In this document: piece by piece, positions 55,348-64,000 of the stretch
How the letters are laid out: the number at the start of each line of letters is the position of its first letter
Numbering within the stretch: position 1 is the first letter of the stretch
Assembly: GCF_000745235.1 (NCBI RefSeq)
Contig: NZ_JQNL01000001.1
Span: forward strand, 1,550,001 to 1,614,000
Direction: 5' to 3'
DNA from: Luteibacter mycovicinus
GTDB taxonomy: Bacteria > Pseudomonadota > Gammaproteobacteria > Xanthomonadales > Rhodanobacteraceae
DNA length: 64,000 nucleotides
Notes under the pieces: model-generated
Databases searched by the model: none
What the model was told of the DNA's origin: nothing
The model's input: the letters and a program-made list of their open reading frames with translations, nothing else
Translations under genes and position numbers: made by a program

Positions 55348-56811
55348 TCAGCGTGAGCTCACCTGAGGCTGGTCTTGAGCAGCGGTATGCCATCCGCCAC
55401 CCAGGGCGCGGATGAGATCCACGCTTGCCTGGAGCTGCCGCGTGCGTACCAGCTCGGCTGTGCGTTCGGCCTTGAGCGCCGCGGTCTGCGCCGTGACTAC
55501 CTCCAGATAGCTGACGACGCCCTCGTTGTACCGGTTGGTCGCCAAGGTCTCGGACTGCTTGGCGGCGTCGGCCGCTGCCATCTCCTGCTGACCTTCCCGG
55601 CCTAACTCCTGAAGCAAGGACAGGTTGTCTTCGACTTGCTGGAACGCGTGCAGCACCAGGCCGCGGTACTGCGCTGAGGCCGCAGCAAACTCCGCTTTGG
55701 CTTCCGCCTCGCGGCCGCGCCGCGCGCCGCCGTCCAATAGATTGAGAGAGGCCAACGGCCCAAGGCTCCAGAACTGGTTGCTGGCCGCCAGGAGATTGCC
55801 GTGCCCCACGTCCTGCCAGCCCAATGCCGCGCCCAGGCTGATGGTCGGGTAGAACGCCGCGCGCGCGACCCCAATGCCGGCGTTGGCGGCGAACGCACGG
55901 CGTTCGGCGGCAGCAATATCCGGCCGGCGCTCCAACAAGGTCGAAGGCACACCCAGCGGAATGCCAGGCAGGGTCAGAGCCGTGGTCTGGGCGGGCAGGA
56001 AAAAGGTCGACGGGGATTCGCCGACCAACGCCGCGATGGCGTGCTCGGTGAGTGCCCGCTGCACACGCAGCTCCGTTTCCTGGGCCTGGGCATCGGCGTA
56101 TTGCGCGTTCGCGCGGGCAAGATCCAGCCCCGACGAAACACCCCCATCCATGCGCTTTTGCGTGATCGACTGGCCCTTGCCGAACGCGGCCAACGAGTCC
56201 TGGACGATGCGCAGCTCCACATCATCCCCCCGCAATGCGATGTACAAGTCCGCAAGGCGCCCCTGGAGGCTCAGGCGGGCGGAGGCCAGGTCCGCCTCCG
56301 CCGCAACGCTACGCGCCTTGCCTTCGGCCACCTCATTGCGAATCCGGCCCCATAGATCCAGCTCGTAGCTGGCGCTGAAGGCGACCGTCCGCGTGTCGTA
56401 TTCGTTGGGCTGGTTGGAGCCCCGAAGCGGCCGGTTATCGGACTGCCGCGCGTTGGTCGGTGAGGCGTCGATGCCTGCTTGGGGCGACTGTTGCGCCCCA
56501 AGCTCCTGGAGATAGGCCCGCGATGCATCCAGACGAGCCAGAGCTACGCCGATGTCGGGGTTGTTGGCGTCCAGTTTGGATTCGAGGCCATCGAGAGTGG
56601 GATCGCCGTAGACTTTCCACCACGGACCGCGCGCGACAGCATCTTTGGGATCGGCCTGCGTCCAACCTTCGGGATTAGCGGCGCCCTTAAAGGCCTCCGG
56701 CAGGGCACCGGCGTTGGGCTTCACGTAGTCCGGCGCCAGCGAGCAGCCGCCCAGCGCCATGAACAAGACCAATGCTCCGCTACGGATGGCAAGATCATGC
56801 TTTCTTGGCAT
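55348..56811 (-). CDS. RND efflux outer-membrane lipoprotein (NodT/OprM family)
   Basis: 487-aa outer-membrane channel of a tripartite efflux pump. The lipobox MALGGCSLAPDYVKP, the repeated OEP helices (TVAFSASYELDLWGRIRNEV and LNLLDGGARRGREAEAKAEF) and SLLERRPDIAAAERRAF are diagnostic. The gene overlaps the adaptor by 17 nt and is the last of the operon. Confidence 0.95.
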   Translation of the reverse strand: MPRKHDLAIRSGALVLFMALGGCSLAPDYVKPNAGALPEAFKGAANPEGWTQADPKDAVARGPWWKVYGDPTLDGLESKLDANNPDIGVALARLDASRAYLQELGAQQSPQAGIDASPTNARQSDNRPLRGSNQPNEYDTRTVAFSASYELDLWGRIRNEVAEGKARSVAAEADLASARLSLQGRLADLYIALRGDDVELRIVQDSLAAFGKGQSITQKRMDGGVSSGLDLARANAQYADAQAQETELRVQRALTEHAIAALVGESPSTFFLPAQTTALTLPGIPLGVPSTLLERRPDIAAAERRAFAANAGIGVARAAFYPTISLGAALGWQDVGHGNLLAASNQFWSLGPLASLNLLDGGARRGREAEAKAEFAAASAQYRGLVLHAFQQVEDNLSLLQELGREGQQEMAAADAAKQSETLATNRYNEGVVSYLEVVTAQTAALKAERTAELVRTRQLQASVDLIRALGGGWHTAAQDQPQVSSR

Positions 56812-57982
56812 GGTGGCTCTCGTCGGTGGCAGCGGGGGCCAACTGGACCAGATCGCCTTGGCTCAGCGAATCGGTAGGATGATCGATGATGCGGTCGTCC
56901 GGCTGAAGGCCCTGGTCGATCTCCAGCTTGTCGCCCAGGTCCATCGCGATGTGTACATCGCGCAGCACCACATGGTGGTCCTTGCCGAGCACCGCGATCT
57001 GCGGCCCCTGCGCGCGAAACAGGAGGGTCGTGGCCGGAACGGTCACCGTGTGGGCGTCGGCGTGTGTGGAGAGCTGCACCTCGGCAAAGTCGCCCGGCAA
57101 CAGATCCTGGCGCGGATTGTCGACCTTGAACTGCGCCAGCAACGTGCCGGAGGCCCGGTTGATGGCCCTGGACGTCCCGATGAGCGTGCCGTCGACCGTC
57201 TCGCCGCCATGGCCCAGCACGAGCAACTTCACCTTCATTCCGGGGACGATGGAGGACGCGTAACTTTGCGGCACCTGCGTGTACAGGCGCATTTTGCTGG
57301 TATCGGCAATGGAAAAGAGCGGCTCGCCCCCGCTGGTGTTCGCCGTGATAAGGTCGCCGATGTCCGTGTTACGCGCCGTCACCGTCCCGTCGAACGGCGC
57401 GACGATGCGTTTGAATGATTCCAACGCGGCCAGGCGGTCTACATCGGCCTGGGCGCCCAGCTGATTGGCGCGCGCCGTCTCCGCTTCGCTCGACTTTTCA
57501 TCCGACTCCTGCTTGGACACCGAATGCGACGCGAGCAGGTTCTGCCAGCGCCTGGCGGTGGTGTCGGCCAGGCGCACATTGGCCTGGGCGCGCACCAGTT
57601 CGGCTTTGGCCTGTTCGAACTGCTGATCCAGTTCCGGCGTGTCGATGAGCGCCAGAACCTGGCCGGCTTTGACTTTTTCGCCGATGTCGACATTCCACTG
57701 CTTCAGATACCCTCCGACCCGTGCGTGGATGGGGGTGGCAATCCATGCATCGAGGTGACCCGGCAGCGTCAGACCCTGGTTGGCGCTGAGCGCAGAGGCA
57801 GAAATGACCTGCACGCTCGGCGTAAGTTGCGCCTGGGTCCACGTCGTCAGCTCGTGGGACTCCACGGACCGCAGAGACAGACCCGCAATCACCCCAACGG
57901 AGGCCAGGCCTAAGCCGATGGCCAGAATCAAACGGACACGGGGAGGCCGCCCGGGTATCGCGGCGGTGGCTTCATGCGACAT
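56795..57982 (-). CDS. RND efflux periplasmic adaptor (membrane fusion protein)
   Basis: 395-aa adaptor: N-terminal TM anchor (RLILAIGLGLASVGVIAGL), lipoyl half-motifs (VGGYLKQWNVDIGEKVKAGQ and APFDGTVTARNTDIGDLITA) flanking a coiled-coil hairpin (LDQQFEQAKAELVRAQANVR), then beta-barrel and membrane-proximal domains. The start ATG 57982 overlaps the pump gene by 11 nt. It bridges the inner-membrane pump and the outer-membrane channel. Confidence 0.94.
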   Translation of the reverse strand: MSHEATAAIPGRPPRVRLILAIGLGLASVGVIAGLSLRSVESHELTTWTQAQLTPSVQVISASALSANQGLTLPGHLDAWIATPIHARVGGYLKQWNVDIGEKVKAGQVLALIDTPELDQQFEQAKAELVRAQANVRLADTTARRWQNLLASHSVSKQESDEKSSEAETARANQLGAQADVDRLAALESFKRIVAPFDGTVTARNTDIGDLITANTSGGEPLFSIADTSKMRLYTQVPQSYASSIVPGMKVKLLVLGHGGETVDGTLIGTSRAINRASGTLLAQFKVDNPRQDLLPGDFAEVQLSTHADAHTVTVPATTLLFRAQGPQIAVLGKDHHVVLRDVHIAMDLGDKLEIDQGLQPDDRIIDHPTDSLSQGDLVQLAPAATDESHHAKKA

Positions 57983-60900
57983 GGGAGTGATCTCCGATAA
58001 GCGGCTGTTTGGAAGGGGCGGGAGCAGGCCGGCCGTGGACGATCGCGAAGATGACCGGCACAAACAGCAAGGTGGCAAGCGTGGCGAACATGAGGCCGCC
58101 GATGACCGCGCGACCCAGCGGGGAGTTCTGTTCCTGGCTGAGCGCCATGGGCAGCATGCCGATGATCATCGCCAGCGCCGTCATGCACACCGGACGGAAG
58201 CGGGTAAAACCGGCCTCGAGCGCCGCCTTGACCGGGTCCCCATGCTCGGCCAGCCGCTCGCGGCAGAAGGTCACCACCAGGATCGCGTTCGCAGTGGCCA
58301 CGCCCATGCACATGATGGCCCCGGTGAGCGCGGGCACGGACAAACTGGTGTGCGTGAGAAACAGCATCCAGACGATGCCGGCAAGCGCTGCCGGGAGGGC
58401 GGTGATGATGACGAACGGGTCCATCCACGATTGGAAATTGACCACGATGAGCAGGTAGATGAGGACCACAGCCCCGACCAGACCGAACAACAGACCGCTG
58501 AAGGCTTCGTTCATCGTGCCGACCTGCCCGTGCAGGCTGACCAGGGTGCCCTTTGGCCGTTGACTTGCAAACTGCGCCAGAACCTTTTCCACATCACTGG
58601 CCACGCCCCCCAAATCCCGGCCTTGAATCGAGGCATAGATGTCGTACGACGGCATGATGTTGTAGTGAGAGACCACCGCATCGCTGGGCCCGCGGGTGAA
58701 GCTAGCCAGACCACCCAGAATTTGCGTGGCACCGTTGACCGAGGAGGTCACCGGCAGCGCCTTCAGATCGGACATGGAATCCATGAGGTATTGCGGCGTC
58801 GAGGCTACGATGGCGTAGGACACGCCGTTTTTCGGATTGAGCCAGAAGGCCGGGGCGACCTGCGAGCTGCCTGCCAGAGACGCCACCATGCTATTGGTGA
58901 CATCCCGCTCGGTGATGCCCAACCCATCCGCCCGTACCCGGTCCACTTTGACGTTCAACTGCGGGTAGCTCGAGCTTTGCTGCAAGCGGACATCGACGAT
59001 GCCATCCACCTTGCGCAGCTCCTTCATAATTCTTTCTGAGTAGGCTTCGTTGGCCACGCGATCACGTCCGGCGATGGAGACATCCAGCGGCGAGGGCGAA
59101 CCAAAGTTAAGGATCTGACTGGTCATGTCGGCCGGCAGGAACGCGAACTGGGTGCCGGGGAATTCGCGCGGAAGCTTTTCGCGCAATTGCTTCATGAAAT
59201 CGGCCGCCGGCCGATGGCCTTCCTTCAAGGCGATCTGGATATCGCCGTCCTGCGAGCCGATGGTACCGCTGCTGCTGTAAACCAGGTTCACGCCGCTCAG
59301 CGGAAGGCCGATGTTGTCGATGATGGTGTCGAGCTGATCGGGCGGAATGACGGCGCGGATGGCGCGTTCGATGTGATCGAACTCGGCCGCCGTCTCTTCG
59401 ACCCGGGTGCCCATGGGCGCGCGCACATGCATCGAGATCGATTCCGAATCCACGGTCGGGAAGAAATCCCGACCCAATGCAGGAATCAGCGCAAAGGACA
59501 CCACGACGAACCCGAGGAAGCCGACGACAAAGCGCTTCCGGCTGTCGAGAGCCACCGCCAGCAAGCCGTAGTAGCCGTCGCGGACATGCGTGAAGCGCTG
59601 CTCAAAGCCCATCTGAAACCGCAGCAGCCCGCGCACTACGGCACTGCGGCGCTTGCGACCGTGCTGGTCGCCCTCGTGATGATTGAGATAGGCGTCCTCG
59701 GGATGCGCACCCTCGCCGCCTTCCACATGGTGAGGCTTGAGCAAGAACATCGCGAGCGTCGGCACCAGCGTGCGGGACAGCATGAAGGAGGACACCATGG
59801 CGAAGATCACCGCCAAAGCCATCGGGCGGAACAGGAAGCCGGCGATACCGTCGAGCATGAACATCGGCACGAAGACGATGCAGATGCACAGCAGCGACAC
59901 GAAGGCCGGCGTCACGATCTGCCTGGCGCCGTCCATGATGGCGTCCATCACGCCCTTGCCTTGCTCCAGATGCCAGTTGATGTTCTCGATGGTCACCGTG
60001 GCGTCGTCGACCAGAATGCCCACCGCCAACGCCAGGCCGCCCAGGGTCATCACATTCAAGGTCTGTCCGAACAGCGACAGCAAGGCAATGGCCGACAGGA
60101 TGGACAGCGGGATGGACAACGCGATGATGACCGTCGAGCGCCAGCTGCCGAGGAACAGCAGAATCATCACGGAAGTCAGAAGAGCTGCGATGACGCCCTC
60201 GCGAGCCACCGAGGCCACGGCGGCTTTGACAAAGATGGACTGATCGCTCAGCAGATGCATCTGCAGCGACTTGGGTTGGGTCTCGGCAATGAGCGGCAAC
60301 AGCTTCTTGATGCCGGCCACCACGTCCAGGGTCGACGCGTTGCCGTTCTTCAACGCGGGCATCAGCACGGCGCGTTTGCCGTCCACGCGGACCACATTGT
60401 TTTGCGGCGGCGCACCGTCGCGCACATGGGCCACATCGCCGATGGTGATCGTCGCGCCGTTGACGGTCTTGATGGGCAGGTTGTTTAGCTCATCGATGGC
60501 CGTTGGGCTGTTATTGAGTTGGATGTGATACTCGTAAGTCCCAATCTTGGCCGTGCCCACGGGGATAATCTGGTTCTGTGCGGCCAACGCGTTGCCCACG
60601 TCCTGCGCCGAAAGGCCTTTGGCCGCCAGCGAGCGCGGATTCAAGTCCAGCGTTACTTGCTTTTGTTTGCCGCCGTACGGCGTCGGTATGGCTACGCCGG
60701 GCACGGAAATCAGCGTCGGCCGCATGAAGTTCTGCGCGATGTCGCGAATGGTGGCTTCCGACAAGACCGGGCTCGACAGGGCCATCTGCAGCACCGGCAC
60801 CGTCGAGGCGTTGTAATTGAGGATGAGCGGCGGTGTGATGCCTGGCGGCATCTGCTTGACCACCGTTTGCGAGATGGAGGTCACCTGAGCCGTGGCTGTG

Positions 60901-61211
60901 CGAATGTCCACGCTCGGCTGGAAGAAAATCTTGACAATGCCAACGCCCGGCAACGACTGCGACTCGATGTGCTCGATGTCGTTGACCGAGGTGGTCAACT
61001 GGCGTTCGTAGTAATAGATCACGCGGCCCGACATCTGGTCCGGCGGCAGGCCGTTATAGGTCCACACGACGCTGATGACCGGGATACCGATGTTCGGAAA
61101 GATGTCTGTTGGCGTGCGCAAGGCGGCCAGCGGACCGGCGATGAGGATCAACAGCGCCAGCACGATGAAGGTGTATGGACGCGAGAGGGCGATGCGAACG
61201 AGGGCTAGCAT
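57972..61211 (-). CDS. RND efflux transporter, inner-membrane pump
   Basis: 1079-aa pump with 12 TM helices and two large periplasmic loops, proton driven. The TM4 aspartate pair is present in LALAVGILVDDATVTIENI, but the TM10 lysine that normally pairs with it is replaced: the motif reads MGVATANAILVVTFC, with Ala before Asn. This is known in one RND branch distinct from classical AcrB. The N-terminus RIALSRPYTFIVLALLILI and PTDIFPNIGIPVISVVW are standard. Substrate is unknown. Confidence 0.92.
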   Translation of the reverse strand: MLALVRIALSRPYTFIVLALLILIAGPLAALRTPTDIFPNIGIPVISVVWTYNGLPPDQMSGRVIYYYERQLTTSVNDIEHIESQSLPGVGIVKIFFQPSVDIRTATAQVTSISQTVVKQMPPGITPPLILNYNASTVPVLQMALSSPVLSEATIRDIAQNFMRPTLISVPGVAIPTPYGGKQKQVTLDLNPRSLAAKGLSAQDVGNALAAQNQIIPVGTAKIGTYEYHIQLNNSPTAIDELNNLPIKTVNGATITIGDVAHVRDGAPPQNNVVRVDGKRAVLMPALKNGNASTLDVVAGIKKLLPLIAETQPKSLQMHLLSDQSIFVKAAVASVAREGVIAALLTSVMILLFLGSWRSTVIIALSIPLSILSAIALLSLFGQTLNVMTLGGLALAVGILVDDATVTIENINWHLEQGKGVMDAIMDGARQIVTPAFVSLLCICIVFVPMFMLDGIAGFLFRPMALAVIFAMVSSFMLSRTLVPTLAMFLLKPHHVEGGEGAHPEDAYLNHHEGDQHGRKRRSAVVRGLLRFQMGFEQRFTHVRDGYYGLLAVALDSRKRFVVGFLGFVVVSFALIPALGRDFFPTVDSESISMHVRAPMGTRVEETAAEFDHIERAIRAVIPPDQLDTIIDNIGLPLSGVNLVYSSSGTIGSQDGDIQIALKEGHRPAADFMKQLREKLPREFPGTQFAFLPADMTSQILNFGSPSPLDVSIAGRDRVANEAYSERIMKELRKVDGIVDVRLQQSSSYPQLNVKVDRVRADGLGITERDVTNSMVASLAGSSQVAPAFWLNPKNGVSYAIVASTPQYLMDSMSDLKALPVTSSVNGATQILGGLASFTRGPSDAVVSHYNIMPSYDIYASIQGRDLGGVASDVEKVLAQFASQRPKGTLVSLHGQVGTMNEAFSGLLFGLVGAVVLIYLLIVVNFQSWMDPFVIITALPAALAGIVWMLFLTHTSLSVPALTGAIMCMGVATANAILVVTFCRERLAEHGDPVKAALEAGFTRFRPVCMTALAMIIGMLPMALSQEQNSPLGRAVIGGLMFATLATLLFVPVIFAIVHGRPAPAPSKQPLIGDHSHVA

Positions 61212-61399
61212 GCGGCGAGCCCGTGAGCCAATAGAGATGGCGGCGTCATGACGCGGACGGGTCGCTGCGCATGGCGCAGTGGCGCGGAAGGTTTCATCGG
61301 CGGTATCGCTCGGATCTGACCCGGGCAGAAGTGCCCTGGGTCATTATCCGAACCGATTCTTGTGGAAATCTTTTGTGCTCCGAATCTGTCGCTCGGCGC
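61212..61399 (-). promoter_or_regulatory. control region of the RND operon
   Basis: This 188-nt gap separates the two-component genes from the efflux genes on the same strand. It contains an inverted repeat TGACCCGGGCA (61317-61327) / TGCCC-T-GGGTCA (61332-61343) with a GAAG spacer. It is either a regulator operator for the pump or the terminator of the kinase gene; no T-run accompanies it, which favours the first. Confidence 0.45.
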
Positions 61400-62812
61400 T
61401 CAGCGTTTACTCGCGGCGTCGGTCAGCGGATCCATCAGGATGTGCACCAGAAGTCCATTGCCCGACGGGGCCTCCAGAAGCGCGATGGACCCGTCGTGCA
61501 GCTCTACCGCGCGCTGGACGATGCTGAGCCCAAGGCCGTAGCCCGGCTCTTTCATGTCCGCACCACGGTAGCCACGTTGAAAGGCAGCCTCCCTGCGGTC
61601 CTTGGGAATGCCGGGCCCGTCGTCGGAGACCGCAATCAGGATCTTGCCGTCCAGGCGGCACACAGCCACATCGACCTGGCCACGCTCCGGGGTGTAACGG
61701 AGTGCGTTTTCAATCAGGTTGCGAAACATCGCCGTGAGTGCGACCTCATGGCCCGACACCCACAATTCGGGCTCTTCGTGGTTGAGGCTCAGGGAGATGT
61801 CTTTCTCCGCGATGACGGGGGCCAACTCTTCGATGACCTCGGTGGCCACCATGACCAGGTCCAGAGGGACGCGGTGTTGTGAGGCGGCCCCGGCTTCCAA
61901 ACGCGCGACCGCAAGAATTTGCTCGATGCGGCGTCCCAGGCGGACCAGGCTTCGCCGCGCGTTGCCGACGGTGTATTGAACCTCGGCCGGGTCGTCGGCA
62001 ATGAGCGCGCTTTCCATGTGAATCATAGTGGCTGCCAGCGGTGTGCGCAGCTCATGCGCCACATCGCCAGCAAATCGGTGCTCTCGTTCGACCGCATCTT
62101 CCAACCGCTCGAGTTGCTGATTGAGCGTCTCGATCAGTGGCTTGATCTCGTCGGGAGAGCGGTCGATGGAGATGAGCTTGCGACTGCCCGGTTCGCGCTG
62201 CGCGAGCACTGCAGTCAGCACACCCAGAGGCTTGAGTCCCTGTTTGACCGCGAGTCCTGCCAACACGGCGAGCAGAGGCAGCCCGATGATGAGCGGCAAC
62301 GCGTGCTCAAGGATGAGACCGCGGGTGATGTCCGACCGGTTATCTGCCCGCTCCCCAATCCGCACCGTCAGGTCGAAGCGGTTGGTGAGGGTGAACAGTC
62401 GCCATTTGACCCCGTTATATTCGGCTTCATGAAACCCGCGTTCCCCCGGAGCCGGTGGGGGCAGGTCCGCCAGATTGGCGGTTGCCGCGACCAGTTTGCG
62501 CTGGGGGTCATACGCCTGAAAGCCGACTTCGGGCTCGTAGTTGCGTGGATGGACCGATACGACGACGGTACCCTTTTGCGCCTCGGTCGCGAGCTGCAGC
62601 GTCTTCGCCGGATCCTGTACTCCGTAGTTGCCATGCCCGTAGGCAATCAAGGTGCCCAGCGTTCGCCCGGCCTGGGCCAAACGCCCATCGAGCAACTGAT
62701 TCATCTCGTGAAGTTCGCGCTGGTAGCTGATGGTCCCCAGCGGAATGAGCACGGCCACCTGGACAAGGATGATGAGCCAGGTGAGTCGCGCGCGCAGGCT
62801 GCTGGAGGTCAC
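61400..62812 (-). CDS. sensor histidine kinase of the RND-operon two-component system (QseC-like)
   Basis: 470-aa inner-membrane kinase: TM1 at about residues 10-30, a periplasmic domain of about 130 residues, TM2 (LPLIIGLPLLAVLAGLAV), HAMP-like linker, HisKA with VAHELRTPLAAT, and ATPase boxes NLIENALRYTPERGQ, AVSDDGPGIPKD and GYGLGLSIV. The start is GTG 62812, overlapping the regulator stop as GTGA. It resembles QseC/TctE type kinases. It likely senses a pump substrate or membrane damage. Confidence 0.92.
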   Translation of the reverse strand: MTSSSLRARLTWLIILVQVAVLIPLGTISYQRELHEMNQLLDGRLAQAGRTLGTLIAYGHGNYGVQDPAKTLQLATEAQKGTVVVSVHPRNYEPEVGFQAYDPQRKLVAATANLADLPPPAPGERGFHEAEYNGVKWRLFTLTNRFDLTVRIGERADNRSDITRGLILEHALPLIIGLPLLAVLAGLAVKQGLKPLGVLTAVLAQREPGSRKLISIDRSPDEIKPLIETLNQQLERLEDAVEREHRFAGDVAHELRTPLAATMIHMESALIADDPAEVQYTVGNARRSLVRLGRRIEQILAVARLEAGAASQHRVPLDLVMVATEVIEELAPVIAEKDISLSLNHEEPELWVSGHEVALTAMFRNLIENALRYTPERGQVDVAVCRLDGKILIAVSDDGPGIPKDRREAAFQRGYRGADMKEPGYGLGLSIVQRAVELHDGSIALLEAPSGNGLLVHILMDPLTDAASKR

Positions 62813-63474
62813 TTGGGTTCCCGGGGCATCATGTAGCCAATGCCGCGCACCGTGTGGATGACCTCGGGACTCAACTTCCGGCGCAGCCAGTGCACATGCA
62901 CTTCGATGGCGTTGCGATCCACCACTGTGTCATATCCGTAGACCGACCCTTCGAGCGTTTCGCGGCGAACGATGCGGCCGGCGCGCTCGGTCAGGATGCG
63001 CAGCACCGAGAACTCCCGCCGGGTCAAGGTTACCATTTCACCTCGAAAGGTAACGCCATTCGTAGCCAGGTCCAGCACCAGACTGCCCACCTCCACTCGA
63101 TTGTCCACCAGGCCCTGCGCGCGGCGGGTCAGCGAGCGAATACGTGCCGCCAGTTCCCCCAGGTCAAACGGCTTGACCAGGTAATCGTCTGCGCCCAGGT
63201 CCAAGCCCTTGATGCGCGACTCTGTCGCATCCCGCGCGGTCATTACCAGGATGGGCGTTTTCACCCCCGCGCGGCGTGCTTCAAGCAGCACTTCCAAGCC
63301 GTCTTTCCCAGGCAGGCCCAGGTCGAGCAAGATCAAGTCGATGCCCGTGTCAGACAACGACGCCGCGCCTTGCCTGCCGTCGGTCAGCCACGTTACCGCG
63401 TAAGACTGGTGCTCAAGCGCATGCTTGATGGCCTCGCCCAACTCGATGTCGTCTTCAAGTAGCAAGATGTGCAT
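62809..63474 (-). CDS. OmpR-family response regulator of the RND-operon two-component system
   Basis: 221-aa regulator: receiver with LLLEDD, phospho-Asp in LILLDLGLPGKDG, MTARDA and LVKPF; winged-helix DNA-binding domain ending HVHWLRRKLSPEVIHTVRGI. ATG 63474 is the natural start. It is the first gene of a minus-strand run of five genes ending in the efflux channel, and most likely activates the pump. Confidence 0.94.
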   Translation of the reverse strand: MHILLLEDDIELGEAIKHALEHQSYAVTWLTDGRQGAASLSDTGIDLILLDLGLPGKDGLEVLLEARRAGVKTPILVMTARDATESRIKGLDLGADDYLVKPFDLGELAARIRSLTRRAQGLVDNRVEVGSLVLDLATNGVTFRGEMVTLTRREFSVLRILTERAGRIVRRETLEGSVYGYDTVVDRNAIEVHVHWLRRKLSPEVIHTVRGIGYMMPREPK

Positions 63475-63699
63475 GCGGTACGGGCTCGAGGAACGAAAGC
63501 GACCATGATCGCCGGAGAGTCTTTTGCCAACCTTTTGTGCCCTGGCATCCAGTCTACGCCAGGGCAGTGACGCGATGTCTGGTCTCAACCGGCTCTTGCA
63601 GGAGCCCGAACTCCGTCTGGACCGCAGCCCCCCGGGCCACGCTTGCCCCGCCCTGACCGGCCGATTGGGCTCTCCATCGATCGACCGCTTCGGATTCAC
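63475..63699. other. upstream region of the regulator, no gene seen
   Basis: These 225 nt precede the response-regulator gene on the minus strand and should hold its promoter; no confident -10/-35 was picked out. No coding sequence is supported. Confidence 0.5.
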
Positions 63700-63900
63700 A
63701 TGACCAACCCCCTGCCCGCCTTGCTCACCGCCCTGAACCACGCCATCGAGGCTGTTGCGCGCAATGACGACCCTTGGCTGCGCTCGATCGCCATCGCCGC
63801 CCTCCAGTGCGAGTTGGGGACCTGGTCTATCGGGTGCCCGCGGACCCCGACATCGCCCTCCCGCTCCAGCGCATTGCGCGCATGGTGGAGAATATTCATG
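63700..63900 (+). pseudogene. possible frameshifted remnant of an unknown gene
   Basis: From ATG 63700 one frame encodes a protein-like stretch (MTNPLPALLTALNHAIEAVA, then RNDDPWLRSIAIAALQCELG) and then becomes nonsense-like. Another frame takes over at the same point with DLVYRVPADPDIALPLQRIA followed by RMVENIHEG. A one-base shift near 63813 would join them. The downstream part then runs antisense into the partial gene at the window edge. No family is recognised and there is no ribosome site, so this remains tentative. Confidence 0.35.
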
Positions 63901-64000
63901 AGGGCCATTCCGCCCCGTTCTGTTCGACGAGGCCGCGCCGCATCGAGGTGGTGTAGAGCGGGTCGGTCGCATAGGTGTTGGTGTAGGGATCGAGGATGTG
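63896..64000 (-). CDS. 3' end of an unidentified gene (partial)
   Basis: An open minus-strand frame enters from the right edge and ends at 63896 after 34 codons (HILDPYTNTYATDPLYTTSM, then RRGLVEQNGAEWPS). The composition looks like a genuine protein C-terminus. The family cannot be named from so little sequence. Confidence 0.5.
   Translation of the reverse strand, partial: HILDPYTNTYATDPLYTTSMRRGLVEQNGAEWPS

Noticed and set aside
59187..60488. Plus-strand open frame of 433 codons
   Set aside because: Antisense to the RND pump; very His/Gln/Arg-rich shadow composition.

Overview
The window is a GC-rich chromosomal segment of a Gram-negative bacterium: outer-membrane receptors, lipoproteins, RND efflux genes and LPS-type glycosyltransferases are all present. 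Gene content (xylose operon with an AraC-type XylR, a DesT-like desaturase operon, a ColR-like two-component system, a rimB-rimK pair, a SAH riboswitch on ahcY) fits the Xanthomonadales, most likely Rhodanobacteraceae (Luteibacter/Dyella-like). That taxonomic call is inference from gene content, not a database match. No rRNA, tRNA, CRISPR array, insertion sequence or prophage was recognised.

Left part (1-27 kb): a D-xylose catabolism and uptake operon (xylA-xylB-xylF-xylG-xylH, minus strand) faces xylR and a galM-type mutarotase. It is followed by uup, ppc, and a methyl-cycle block: ahcY behind an S-adenosylhomocysteine riboswitch, and metF behind a large perfect palindrome covering its promoter. 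Next come two envelope glycosyl/glycerophosphotransferase-type genes, ilvE, a 23-bp-stem REP-like element, and a three-gene operon (TonB-dependent receptor, phytase-like esterase, exported CYTH-like protein). That operon has PhoB-box-like heptamers upstream and looks like a phosphorus-scavenging unit. A ColRS-like two-component system lies upstream of it.

Middle part (27-43 kb): rimB-rimK, an MHS-type MFS transporter divergent from a DUF1302 outer-membrane protein, a toxin-antitoxin pair whose antitoxin joins a degenerate YgiT-type zinc knuckle to a ribbon-helix-helix-like domain, a CPBP protease, a lone PhnA domain, a GAF histidine kinase, a Gfo/Idh/MocA oxidoreductase, a NagD-like HAD phosphatase, NhaA, a hemerythrin protein, a HExxH membrane protein, and a DesT/FabR-type regulator divergent from a ferredoxin reductase and acyl-CoA desaturase pair.

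The most interesting region is 43.5-51.1 kb, a compact, single-strand RiPP (ribosomally made, modified peptide) locus. From its own TTGACA/TATCCA promoter it encodes a 45-residue single-TM protein, a radical SAM enzyme with a reduced SPASM-like C-terminus, two tandem precursor peptides of 60 and 54 residues, two MacB/FtsX-like permeases with no cognate ATPase, a 371-residue protein of unknown function, and a C39-peptidase ABC exporter (PCAT). The two precursors share an identical ten-residue leader block, carry an L-x-G-G cleavage site, and end in a C-x-N-x3-C core (CX5C). The pieces fit a pathway in which the radical SAM enzyme modifies the peptide, the PCAT trims the leader after GG and exports it, and the permease pair handles immunity or a second transport step. 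I do not recognise this combination as a described RiPP class.

Right part (51-64 kb): a formaldehyde-dehydrogenase-like zinc alcohol dehydrogenase with a small membrane protein, a secreted protein with two beta/gamma-crystallin repeats fused to an SGNH-hydrolase-like domain, a lipoprotein, and a complete tripartite RND efflux operon with its own two-component system. The RND pump lacks the usual TM10 lysine. The extreme right end holds the 3' tail of an unrecognised gene overlapping what looks like a broken gene, which may mark the border of an acquired segment.
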